64,000 bases of DNA, from NCBI GenBank assembly GCA_039183205.1, contig JBCDBR010000005.1:89354-153353 (forward strand). Reading direction: 5' to 3'. Positions 1-8,093 of the stretch are shown here, in pieces. The notes under the pieces are model-generated. The model ran no database searches, was not told the origin of the DNA, and was given only the letters and a program-made list of their open reading frames with translations. Position numbers and translations under genes: made by a program. This stretch comes from HKCCE3408 sp039183205 (GTDB lineage: Bacteria > Pseudomonadota > Alphaproteobacteria > Rhodobacterales > Rhodobacteraceae). Position 1 is the first letter of the stretch, and each line of letters starts with the position of its first letter.

Positions 1-2292
1 GGCCGAGTCCACGCCGACAAACCCCATGTTCAAGAGAATACGCTTGGTTTGTGCGGCAATGACAAAATTGTCTTCGACCAGCAAGGCGGTTTTTCCCGCA
101 GGCATTGGGCCGGGGTCGACCGGTGTCTCACCGACAGAGAATTGGCCGACAGCTTCGGCTAGAGCTCCGGCGTCGTCATCTTCGGCGAGATGCCCCAAAG
201 CACTGCCAGGGATCCAAAACGCCCCCTTGAACCCGTCCGGATCAAATGTCGTCTGAGCCAGGCCGTTGAATTCATGCGGAATTGCTTCGCGAATAATTGC
301 CATGCCAAATCCCGCATGTGCGGGTGGATGGACCTCAGGGCCGCCCTTTTCTTGCCAGATCAATTCAACACCGCCACGTTCAGCCTGCCAGGTGACAGAA
401 ATCGTGCCAGTATCCACCGAGAATGCACCGTATTTCGCGGCGTTGGAGGCTAGCTCATGCAGTAATAGCGCGACGATCGAGGCGGCATCGCCCTGCAGCA
501 TCAGATCCGGACCGCCGAAATGCAGTCGATCCATCCCCGAAAAGGGTTCAAGTTCGGCCGCAACCAAGCCCCGCAATTCGATGGCGGTCTGCCCAGTTTC
601 AGTCAGCAGGTTGTGCGCGCCTGCAAGTGCAAGGATGCGTTGCTCCAAGCTATTGGCATAGGCTTCGACGGATCGTGCATCAAGCCGCGAATAATGCGAC
701 AGGGATTGGACAAGGGCCAGTATGTTGCGCACCCGATGGTTCAGTTCCCGCACCATCAGGCCAAGCCGCTTTCGATTATCCCGCAGTTCCTCCTGCACCT
801 GCAAAGCTTGCGCGAAAGCCTGCCGAAGTGTCTTGGCAATCAGAACGTCCTGATCGGACCAATCTGGAGCGCGATTGCCGACACTTTCGATGTAGCGCTG
901 AAAGGATTGCCTCGGGCTTAGACGGGGCACACCATCTTCAACCACTACGTCCTTGTCTGGCATGCCCGCCCAATGGACGGATGTGGTCGTTTTGTTGCGA
1001 AGATAGGCCAGGCGCAAACCGACCGTACCCGGCGCGCGAATGATCATGGCACCTGCCGTGTTGCCCAGCGCGACATCGGGCATCACTCCCGGTAAATCGC
1101 TATGCAGCGTGACCTCGGCATCATCTGCGTCGGCAAGTGCAAGAATGTGTCGACACGCCGGTTCATCGGGCGTTTCCCCGCTTCTGAGAAATTGGCTTGT
1201 GGTGGCGAATACGATCCCGTCTGCGTGCAGCAGCCTGGCAAATTCATCCTCCGCGTCGCGCCAATGCACACCGCTGGCAATGGCGCTGTCGTCCGACACG
1301 AAAACACGCCCGGCCAATGAAAGGCACGTATGCCGCGTGGCTTCACGTTGCGATTCCAAGGCGTGCTGCAACCGCAAACTCACGAGTTTGCCAATAAGTT
1401 CCGCAGCGGAAAGAACCACAGGTTCGGGTGTCTTGGGTGTGTGATGATGCGCCGCAAAGAGACCCCAAAGTTCACCGCCTACGACAATAGGCACTGTCAT
1501 CGTGGCTTTGACACCCATGTTTTCCAAGAATTGACGATGCACCGGGTCCTTCCCGCGCAGCACGGCCAGGGACATATCTAGCGCCGGCGCACCATCCGCG
1601 GCCAAAAGCGGTACATTGTCCGACATGACGTCTGAGATTATCCGAATTGGCGTTGAGGCATAAAGCGATCGTGCGATTGGCGGGATATCTGTTTCCGGAA
1701 AGCGCAGCCCCAGAAACGAGGGCATGCGCCGATCTCGCTTCTCTGCGATCACTTCACCGCTTCCGTCGGTCAGGAATTTATAGAGGTTTACACGGTCAAA
1801 TCCGATCAGCGCCCGAAAGTGTTCCACAACGGAATTCCAAAACCCGCTGAGATCGTGCTGACCCATCGGTAAGGTCAAGTAGGCTTGCGGCTTCAGCATA
1901 ACTTGGCTCTGCGCCGCTACCGAAAGGTGCTGCGGGATCAACTCGACAATTGCGCTGCCCCCTTTGCGGTGGACTGTCATTTGAAAATCGACACCGCCAA
2001 CGGTCTTTTGGCCCGCAACCTCGCGCTGGCGTTCAATTGTTTCGTGGCCGAGCAAATTGCGGATCGTGTGTTGTTCCGTGGTCGAAAAAAACGTTGATGT
2101 TGGGCGCCCCAACATCGAATTGGCGGACCTGCCGAGATGCGCCTCTGCATTTGCGCTGATGTACTCAATGGTGTCAAAATGATCGCAACACGCCAAGAGC
2201 ACGCCAAAGTCTTGAACGCTGCCGGGGATGTGTATGGGATCCCGGTCGCAATTCACGATGGCCTCCCGGAGGGTGTCGGCATGCTGCGACAT
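1..2292 (-). CDS. bphP: Bacteriophytochrome hybrid histidine kinase (HWE type), 3' end cut by window
   Basis: Red/far-red photoreceptor kinase that binds biliverdin. 764 codons are visible and the frame is open to the window edge. The N-terminus carries the bacteriophytochrome signature (NCDRDPIHIPG), with Cys15 as the expected thioether attachment site. A PAS domain is followed by a GAF domain with FPETDIP (the PASDIP equivalent), PVHRQFLENMGV and LWGLFAAHHHTP, then a PHY domain with the tongue motif PRQSF. The kinase part is HWE type: the phospho-acceptor is His519 in ELNHR, and the diagnostic WxE appears as WQE near LIWQEKGG. After it a receiver domain begins (LLVEDN) and is cut off before its phospho-Asp. 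The ATG at 2292 is preceded by AGGAAGG. It is divergent from the heme oxygenase gene, 98 bp apart. The layout PAS-GAF-PHY-HWE-REC resembles Agrobacterium BphP2. Whether it is a bathy type cannot be seen. Confidence 0.93.
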   Translation of the reverse strand, partial: MSQHADTLREAIVNCDRDPIHIPGSVQDFGVLLACCDHFDTIEYISANAEAHLGRSANSMLGRPTSTFFSTTEQHTIRNLLGHETIERQREVAGQKTVGGVDFQMTVHRKGGSAIVELIPQHLSVAAQSQVMLKPQAYLTLPMGQHDLSGFWNSVVEHFRALIGFDRVNLYKFLTDGSGEVIAEKRDRRMPSFLGLRFPETDIPPIARSLYASTPIRIISDVMSDNVPLLAADGAPALDMSLAVLRGKDPVHRQFLENMGVKATMTVPIVVGGELWGLFAAHHHTPKTPEPVVLSAAELIGKLVSLRLQHALESQREATRHTCLSLAGRVFVSDDSAIASGVHWRDAEDEFARLLHADGIVFATTSQFLRSGETPDEPACRHILALADADDAEVTLHSDLPGVMPDVALGNTAGAMIIRAPGTVGLRLAYLRNKTTTSVHWAGMPDKDVVVEDGVPRLSPRQSFQRYIESVGNRAPDWSDQDVLIAKTLRQAFAQALQVQEELRDNRKRLGLMVRELNHRVRNILALVQSLSHYSRLDARSVEAYANSLEQRILALAGAHNLLTETGQTAIELRGLVAAELEPFSGMDRLHFGGPDLMLQGDAASIVALLLHELASNAAKYGAFSVDTGTISVTWQAERGGVELIWQEKGGPEVHPPAHAGFGMAIIREAIPHEFNGLAQTTFDPDGFKGAFWIPGSALGHLAEDDDAGALAEAVGQFSVGETPVDPGPMPAGKTALLVEDNFVIAAQTKRILLNMGFVGVDSA

Positions 2293-2390
2293 CGTTGGCC
2301 TTCCTGGCGCGGAAAATGCGTAAAGCTGTTGCTACGGTCTGCATATACAGCCACTGTGCGAAAATACAGAGAACACGCGCATCACTTTGG

Positions 2391-2984
2391 ATGGATGCGA
2401 TGACACGCAATTCCGACGGCGCCATACGCAAGCGTCTCGCAGATGACACCAGGGCGGCCCATGAAGGGCTGCATGTCCACTTGCTTTTGGCACAACTCAC
2501 GCGACCATCGCTTGAGCCTGAAACCTATCTGGCGTGCTTGCGGGCAAATCTGGGCTTCTACAGTGGTCTTGAAGCGGCGCGACAGGCGTCAGGACTGCTT
2601 TCTGCGTTTCACCTGCGGCGTGAAGAAGACGCACTTTTGGAAGACCTCGGGACCGACACGCGGAAACCCGGCATCCCTTTCGATTATCAAGATGACCCAG
2701 ATTTTATGGCGGGTGCGCTATACGTTGCGCATGGCGCACAATTCGGTCGAAAGCTGATCGCCAAATCCGTAAAGCACTCAAACCCTAATGCGCCGGTATC
2801 TTTCTTCGCCCTTCCCGCGGACCGGGCTGTATGGCGGCAGTTATTGCAAAAAATGGAGCGTTCAGGCCAAACGCCCGAGCGCTACACCAGGCTATTGGCC
2901 GGAGCAAACACGGCCTTCGACCTGATGCGGTGCTGCGCGGATGCGCAGGCCGCAGGTTGCGCTCAATTGGCCCTACCGGCCTAG
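2391..2984 (+). CDS. bphO: Heme oxygenase (biliverdin-producing)
   Basis: Heme oxygenase opens heme to biliverdin, releasing iron and CO. In this context it most likely makes the chromophore for the divergent bacteriophytochrome. The protein is about 197 residues, usual for bacterial BphO/HmuO. Near the N-terminus the pattern L..DTRAAHEGLH contains the proximal heme-ligand candidate His24. The frame is open further upstream to 2295, but the family match starts here. ATG at 2391 and ATG at 2400 are both possible and neither has a strong ribosome binding site. The gene is convergent with the heme-uptake operon (30 bp between stop codons), so it could also serve iron release from imported heme. 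The family is clear; the choice between chromophore supply and iron acquisition is inference. Confidence 0.88.
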   Translation: MDAMTRNSDGAIRKRLADDTRAAHEGLHVHLLLAQLTRPSLEPETYLACLRANLGFYSGLEAARQASGLLSAFHLRREEDALLEDLGTDTRKPGIPFDYQDDPDFMAGALYVAHGAQFGRKLIAKSVKHSNPNAPVSFFALPADRAVWRQLLQKMERSGQTPERYTRLLAGANTAFDLMRCCADAQAAGCAQLALPA

Positions 2985-3014
2985 ACGCGTTCGGCCTTTC
3001 CTATTCACGTTTTT

Positions 3015-3809
3015 CTATCCGGCCTGCCGAACCGAATGCGGCAACACAAAGGTCGTTCCATTCTCCGGAAGCGTATTGACGCGAAGATGGCAACCATAGG
3101 CATGCGTTAGCGTTTCATCGGTCAGCACCTGCGACGGCGTGCCCGTGGCAAGGCACATGCCGCCCGCCAAGACCGTGACGTGGTCTGCATAAATCGCCGT
3201 GAGGTTTAGGTCGTGCATGACCGCCACGACACCGCCCCCCGCACCGGCGAAATCGCGTGCAATGCCCATAACCTCGATCTGATGGCCAATGTCGAGGCTC
3301 GCGACCGGCTCATCCAAAAACAACCAGCGAGGCGCGTCCTCAGCCACCGGAACCCAGACCTGCGCAAGCACCCGGGCCAATTGTACACGCTGCTGCTCGC
3401 CTCCGGAAAGCTCTTGGAAAAAGCGGCCTTCATAGCCGTCCAGGCCAACCCGCGACAGCGCCAATGTTGGGATATTTGAATGTGTGGCCGCCGATCCGTT
3501 CAGCAGGCCAAGCCGCACGACCTCCAGCACGGTAAATGGAAACGCGATCCGCGAGGATTGCGGTAATACGGCTCGGATATCGGCGAGTTCCCAGGGCTTT
3601 AGCCGTTTGACGTCTTTTCCGCCCAGTGCGATGGCGCCTGAATATTCGACCTCTTGGGTCAGCGCGCGCAAAAGCGTTGTTTTACCTGATCCGTTCGGGC
3701 CGACAATGGCGGTGACCTGGCCCGGTCTTGCAGCGAAATTCACGCCGTGCAGGACCTCGTTGCCGCTCAGCTTCACGCGTATGTCGCTTGCGTCCCACAC
3801 GAACTTCAA
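3015..3809 (-). CDS. hmuV: Heme ABC transporter ATP-binding protein HmuV
   Basis: ATPase subunit that powers heme import across the inner membrane through HmuU. From the chosen start it has 264 residues: Walker A GPNGSGKTT at about 37-45, signature LSGGEQQRV at about 134-142, and Walker B WLFLDEP at about 162-168 followed by the D-loop SLD. It is the last gene of hmuSTUV. The frame is open beyond the end of hmuU, and homology begins just after the hmuU stop. A TTG at 3809 overlaps that stop as TTGA and is my preferred start; GTG at 3800 is the alternative. The family and operon role are well supported; the exact start is not. Confidence 0.92.
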   Translation of the reverse strand: MKFVWDASDIRVKLSGNEVLHGVNFAARPGQVTAIVGPNGSGKTTLLRALTQEVEYSGAIALGGKDVKRLKPWELADIRAVLPQSSRIAFPFTVLEVVRLGLLNGSAATHSNIPTLALSRVGLDGYEGRFFQELSGGEQQRVQLARVLAQVWVPVAEDAPRWLFLDEPVASLDIGHQIEVMGIARDFAGAGGGVVAVMHDLNLTAIYADHVTVLAGGMCLATGTPSQVLTDETLTHAYGCHLRVNTLPENGTTFVLPHSVRQAG

Positions 3810-4888
3810 AGATCCAAAAGGCTTCGGTTCCGCAATAGGAGCCACAGAAAGAATGGCCCACCCAGAACGGCTGTGACAATGCCAATAGGAAGCTCGGCCG
3901 GGGCAACGATCGTGCGTGCGATCATGTCCGCCAGGATCAAAAGCGCCGCCCCCAGCAGCGCTGCATTCGGCAACAGCATGCGGTGATCCGGCCCGATCGC
4001 CAGGCGCAACAGATGCGGCACAACAATGCCGACAAAGCCAATACCGCCCGATACCGCAACTGCCGCACCCGTTGCACCGGCGACGGTGAGGATAGACACC
4101 GTTTTCATGCGTTGAATGGGGATACCTAGATGCGCCGCGGCGGCTTCGCCCAACGCCAGACCATTTAGGCTACGGGCAAGGAACGGAGCCGCCAGCAAAG
4201 CCAATACGATTAACGGCGCTGCGGTCGCGACTTTGATCCAGGTGGCGCCGGCAAGCGAGCCCAGACCCCAGAACGTCAAATCGCGCAATTGCTGATCGTT
4301 GGCCATATAGATCAAAATCCCGGAAATCGCACCCGCCAAGGCGGCGATAGCAATCCCGCCCAGCAGCATAACCGCCACAGATGTGCGGCCACGCTGCGTC
4401 GAAATGGCATAGAGCAGGATCACCGTGCTCCAACCGCCGAAAAAGGCAGCCAAAGGGACCAAGAAATAGCCAGCTGCTTCTTGGAACGCCACGGGCAGCA
4501 AACCGCCCAGGACGATCGCACCGATGGCTCCAAGCCCTGCACCCGCGCCCACGCCAACAAGTCCCGGATCGGCAAGCGGATTGCGGAAAAGACCCTGCAT
4601 AACCGCTCCGGAGACCGCCAGGGCCGCTCCAACAAGGATCGCCAACGTAAGACGCGGTAGCCTGATATCAAACAGGATCACCCGGTCGCGCGTCGCGATC
4701 TCCTCCCCCGAAAGCACCGCGCCAAGAACGCGCCACAGGCTCGTTCCGGATGCGCCTGTGGCCAAACTCGCAACGCTGACAATGATCAAAAGCGCGCCAA
4801 GGAAAACAGCAACGCGCCGAGCGCGGGCTTCGCGATCACCGGCCAAAGGCCCCAGTTTTTCGAGTTCCGCATCGTCCAACGATGCCAT
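3806..4888 (-). CDS. hmuU: Heme ABC transporter permease HmuU (FecCD family)
   Basis: Inner-membrane permease of the heme importer, 360 residues, with the many hydrophobic segments typical of FecCD/BtuC permeases. The family stretch RLPRLTLAILVGAALAVSGA is followed by QGLFRNPLADPGLVGVGAGAG, and a late conserved GIVVPHLLR segment is present. The ATG at 4888 lies three bases downstream of the hmuT stop. The 3' end overlaps the probable start of hmuV, so translation of U and V is likely coupled. Its substrate is inferred from the neighbouring HmuS and HmuT, since FecCD permeases also move siderophores and cobalamin. Confidence 0.93.
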   Translation of the reverse strand: MASLDDAELEKLGPLAGDREARARRVAVFLGALLIIVSVASLATGASGTSLWRVLGAVLSGEEIATRDRVILFDIRLPRLTLAILVGAALAVSGAVMQGLFRNPLADPGLVGVGAGAGLGAIGAIVLGGLLPVAFQEAAGYFLVPLAAFFGGWSTVILLYAISTQRGRTSVAVMLLGGIAIAALAGAISGILIYMANDQQLRDLTFWGLGSLAGATWIKVATAAPLIVLALLAAPFLARSLNGLALGEAAAAHLGIPIQRMKTVSILTVAGATGAAVAVSGGIGFVGIVVPHLLRLAIGPDHRMLLPNAALLGAALLILADMIARTIVAPAELPIGIVTAVLGGPFFLWLLLRNRSLLDL

Positions 4889-4891
4889 CGA

Positions 4892-5767
4892 TTACCCCTG
4901 TGCAGTCCCAATCGCCGACGAAAGCTGACGCACCGCCTCTGGCGTTCGAGGACCAAAGCCGAGTAAAAGCAGACCGTCAATCCGCACAACCCGCTGTGCC
5001 GCGCCGGCTGGCGTGATCGACAGAGCTGGGTGGGAAAACAGGTCGGCATCGGCAGCGGCGTGATTTCCGCCGCGATCCATCATCAAAATGATGTCCGGTG
5101 CGGCAGCCGCGACGGCCTCATCGCTCATGGGCATATAGCCATCGAATTCGGTCACGGCGTTGACACCCCCGGCGAGTGCAATGATGCCAGCAGCGGCCGT
5201 ATCGGTGCCAGAGGCCATGACCCGCCCGCCCTGGAGCGACAGGATAAAGAGCACCCGCGGCGGCCGGTCATCTGCAACGGCCCGGGTGGCTTGCTGGAGC
5301 TGCGCCTCGACCTCGGCGATCAGTTCTGCGCCGCGCGCTTCGACGCCAAGCGCCGCGGCGACAGCTTCGATCTTTGCGGTAATTGCTGGGCCATCATATC
5401 CGTCGGGCACGGAGATAAATTCAATCCCTGCTGCTTCGAGAACGTCGATAACCTCAGGCGGTCCGCTGCCCTCTTCGGCCAGAATCAAATCGGGATCGAC
5501 CGACAACACACCTTCTGGTGACAATGCCCGCATATAGCCGATATCAGGCAGATCGGAGGCGATCGGCGGAAATTGCGACGTTGCATCCCGTGCAATCAAC
5601 CGGTCTTGTTGACCCAGTGCAAAGACGATCTCGGTCACCGACCCGCCGATCGATACCACACGATCTGCCTCGTCAGCAAAAACCTTCTGCGCGAGGGCGA
5701 TGGCAATCGCAAAGGCAAGAATGGCAAGCTGGAAGGGGCCGGCGCGCTTAATGCTCGAGGGTTTCAT
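4892..5767 (-). CDS. hmuT: Periplasmic heme-binding protein HmuT
   Basis: Periplasmic solute-binding protein that hands heme to HmuUV. It has 291 residues from the ATG at 5767, beginning with a charged N-region and a hydrophobic core ending AQKVFADEA, a clear Sec signal peptide. The mature part opens with RVVSIGGSVTEIVFALG and contains YMRALSPEGVLSVDPDLILA, standard for class III (BtuF/HmuT-like) binding proteins. The start codon overlaps the hmuS stop as ATGA, so an open frame extending upstream of it is not the real N-terminus. Heme specificity is inferred from the hmuS neighbour. Confidence 0.93.
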   Translation of the reverse strand: MKPSSIKRAGPFQLAILAFAIAIALAQKVFADEADRVVSIGGSVTEIVFALGQQDRLIARDATSQFPPIASDLPDIGYMRALSPEGVLSVDPDLILAEEGSGPPEVIDVLEAAGIEFISVPDGYDGPAITAKIEAVAAALGVEARGAELIAEVEAQLQQATRAVADDRPPRVLFILSLQGGRVMASGTDTAAAGIIALAGGVNAVTEFDGYMPMSDEAVAAAAPDIILMMDRGGNHAAADADLFSHPALSITPAGAAQRVVRIDGLLLLGFGPRTPEAVRQLSSAIGTAQG

Positions 5768-6828
5768 TGGACCGCCTCCATATCTTGTGCTGCTGGAAGG
5801 TTGTTCGCGATTTCTGCGAATTCCGCGCTGTGGTCGGCGCCGCGCGCATCGCGATGTCCGAAACACTGCAAAATCAATGCGCCCTCGGCATCGAAGGCTT
5901 CGATAGACACGACCGGGCCGCGTCTTGTGGCCCTTTCGACCCGCCACAGCTCTGCCACGTGGTCGGCTCTGAGATGTAGGTTGAACCCGGGATCCATGAC
6001 ATTCTGCCACGGCCCCATGGGCATGAGACGGTAAATCGGTCCCGTATGGATCTGAATGCACCCCCGGTTGCCGACAATAATCGTCACGGGCGTCTCGCCC
6101 GCAGCAAGCTGTTCCAGTGCTGCGTTCAAGCCCGTCAATCCAAGCGGCTCGGCAAAGGGCGCACCGACGCAGCGATAAGCACCAAGCCGGTTCATCTCAA
6201 GCTTCGATATCAGCTGCATAAAATGATCGGTATCGGTCGTCTGCACCCATTGGCTGCGCAACAGATCCACTTTGGCCGGGTTGGATTTCGCCGGTTCGGC
6301 CGGCGCGCGTGGGGCAAGAGCCGGCTTTGGGGATGCGCGCGGATCGGCAAGCGCGTCAATCAATCCCTTCCAGGCCGACAGATCGGAACCCGCGCGCAAA
6401 ATCACTTTGTGGACGGCATCTCCTGCGGCGTCGAAAATTTGGAGAGACCTGCGCACTGCGCCGTCGGTCGTCTCCTTCTCCACCGCATAGGCATGACACC
6501 AATGGTGTGGAAAAATTCTCAGATCGATTTGCTCGGCCGCCACCATGGCCAGATGATCACCTGATTTGTAATTGTCATAGATGCCGATCTTTTCATGTAC
6601 CGCACTGACGTTGCGCGTCAGCGCCATAACTTCACCCAACCGCGCAACCCACGGCATCAAACAATCGGGCGACGCGCGCACGGCTGTGCTTCCGATGCCG
6701 AGATGTGCGGCGACCAGTTCAGCCTCCGAAATGCGTAGCTTGTCAGCCATGTCCCGCGGGCGCATTTTCGGATTCTCCTGCACGGCGGTGCGGATTGCGT
6801 TGACATCTATTGCGTCGTTCTGATCCAT
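5764..6828 (-). CDS. hmuS: Hemin-degrading/heme-trafficking factor HmuS
   Basis: Cytoplasmic heme-handling protein of the HmuS/HemS/ChuS family, 354 residues, close to the usual length of about 345. The N-terminal repeat has the family pattern (RISEAELVAAHLG, LGEVMALTRN) and a His/Cys-rich stretch (PHHWCHAYAVEKE). The C-terminal repeat has the matching GNRGCIQIHTGPI and WNVMDPGFNLHLR-like segments. It receives heme from HmuTUV and either degrades it or passes it on. It is the first gene of the operon. ATG at 6828 is 13 bases downstream of a GAGG. No Fur, Irr or RirA site could be recognised with confidence upstream. Confidence 0.93.
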   Translation of the reverse strand: MDQNDAIDVNAIRTAVQENPKMRPRDMADKLRISEAELVAAHLGIGSTAVRASPDCLMPWVARLGEVMALTRNVSAVHEKIGIYDNYKSGDHLAMVAAEQIDLRIFPHHWCHAYAVEKETTDGAVRRSLQIFDAAGDAVHKVILRAGSDLSAWKGLIDALADPRASPKPALAPRAPAEPAKSNPAKVDLLRSQWVQTTDTDHFMQLISKLEMNRLGAYRCVGAPFAEPLGLTGLNAALEQLAAGETPVTIIVGNRGCIQIHTGPIYRLMPMGPWQNVMDPGFNLHLRADHVAELWRVERATRRGPVVSIEAFDAEGALILQCFGHRDARGADHSAEFAEIANNLPAAQDMEAVQ

Positions 6829-7397
6829 GATCAGATAAAGCCTCTTATTTTACGTGCGAAATTTCAGCTCCTTGGGCGCAGCGCCGCAGACAGTTTGCGG
6901 CCACTCGAAAGACCTTGGCTAACAGCTGACGTATTTCCGACAGTTTCACTCAGGTGTTTTTGCAACGCAACCTCAATTGCACCGCGCGGTCCCAACCGGG
7001 TCAATTTAGCGCGCAGGCAAGTCTGTGCTGTCCAGACAGAGTTATGTTCAAATTTTCGTGGTTTTGAAGGCGCCGCGGAAAGTGAATGATCGGCTCAAGA
7101 GATTGTGGCGGCGCGCGAGTTGGACAAGCTGATCACGAAGGGAAGCCTGGATCACTCAAATCCCAAGGCCTGCAAATTGAAGGGTGCTTCAGGCCATGGT
7201 GCCTACCCGACAAAAGCGGTCAACATTTGAAAGGCGCACGCGTCGGGTCATGGGGATGGCACGGCACATGTTGCACTTGAGGGCGGCTCCGAAGGATGAT
7301 GAGGCTATGCGCCTGGCGGTGATCTTGTTGGCGAGTTTCAGGACCGTTTCATTTTCGCTTAGCTGCATGATTCACGAGCTGAAAAACGCGCGGTGAA
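6829..7397. other. Gene-poor stretch upstream of hmuS
   Basis: About 570 bases between the hmuS start and the IS5 relic. It must hold the hmuS promoter near 6830-6950. I found no open frame with recognisable protein character on either strand, no tRNA and no convincing terminator. No HemP-like peptide and no TonB-dependent receptor, which often precede hmuS, are present. The stretch 7050-7397 may be decayed DNA connected with the adjacent transposase remnant, but nothing identifies it. Confidence 0.5.
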
Positions 7398-7910
7398 ATG
7401 AACGGCCTTTTCTGGCTGACGGATGCGCAGATTCCGTGTCTTGACCGCTTTTGCCCACGTCCCATGGCAAGCCTCGCATTGATGATCGGCGTGTCTTGAG
7501 TGGGGTTATCTTCATCAATCGCAATGGGTTAGGGTGGCGCGGTGCCCCGGCCGCCTATGGCCCGCGCAAGACGCTGTAGAACCGTTGGACGCGGTGGAGC
7601 GATAAGGGCGTCTTCGCCCGGATGATGGTGGACCCGGCGGCCGAACACGGCGAAGAGAAAACCGTAATGATCGACGCGACCCATCTGAAGGCACTCCGCG
7701 CCGCGATCAGTTTGGGCGCCAAAAATGGGGCGCGGTCGCCGGATCGGCCGCACCAAGGACGGCATGAACACGAAGCGACATGGCATCTGCAACAGCACGG
7801 GTCGGCCCCTGAACCTGTTTGTAACAGCCGGTCAGGTCAGCGATTACATCCGCGCTGCTCGGTGGCTTGCCAAATGTCAAATGGCTGCTCGGAGATCGCG
7901 GTTATGACGT
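7398..7910 (+). pseudogene. Degenerate IS5-family (IS427-like) transposase remnant
   Basis: Pieces of an IS5/IS427-type transposase can be read in order but in different frames: FWLTDAQ at the start, then SHGKPRIDDRRVLSG...FINRNGL and VFARMM...AAEHGEEKTVMIDATHLKA in a second frame, GRTKDGMNTK...RPLNLFVTAGQVSDYI in a third, and WLLGDRGYD in a fourth. An in-frame TAG interrupts the second piece at 7577-7579. The first catalytic Asp (MIDAT) and second Asp (GDRGYD) are visible. The C-terminal part with the catalytic Glu is missing. At least three frameshifts, a stop and a truncation make it non-functional. I could not identify terminal inverted repeats or target duplications. Confidence 0.85.
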
Positions 7911-7955
7911 TCCCGTTCAAGGCTTTAGTGAGGTTGACACACTTATAAGAAGAAA

Positions 7956-8042
7956 TGGTGCCCAGGAGAGGACTCGAACCTCCACGTCCGTAAGGACACT
8001 GGCACCTGAAGCCAGCGCGTCTACCAGTTCCGCCACCTGGGC
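7956..8042 (-). tRNA. tRNA-Leu (anticodon CAG)
   Basis: Read on the minus strand, a 7-bp acceptor stem pairs GCCCAGG with CCTGGGC. The D-arm contains GGCGGAACTGGTAGACGC. The anticodon stem CTGGC/GCCAG encloses a 7-base loop with CAG. A variable arm of leucine type follows (GTCC...GGAC), then the T-arm GGTTCGAGTCC. The discriminator A and CCA are encoded in the DNA (7956-7959). Total length is 87 bases with CCA. It lies 51 bases upstream of the tamB stop and 45 bases past the IS5 relic. Confidence 0.96.
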
Positions 8043-8093
8043 CGGTGTCGTGCCGGGGCAGCTATCGTGCGGCTAGGTAGGTGTCAACGGCAA

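Noticed and set aside
6895..7089. Open frames on both strands upstream of hmuS, including a minus-strand stretch reading as a protein tail
   Set aside because: No start with a ribosome binding site, no recognisable domain and no continuation; likely chance frames in the promoter region.
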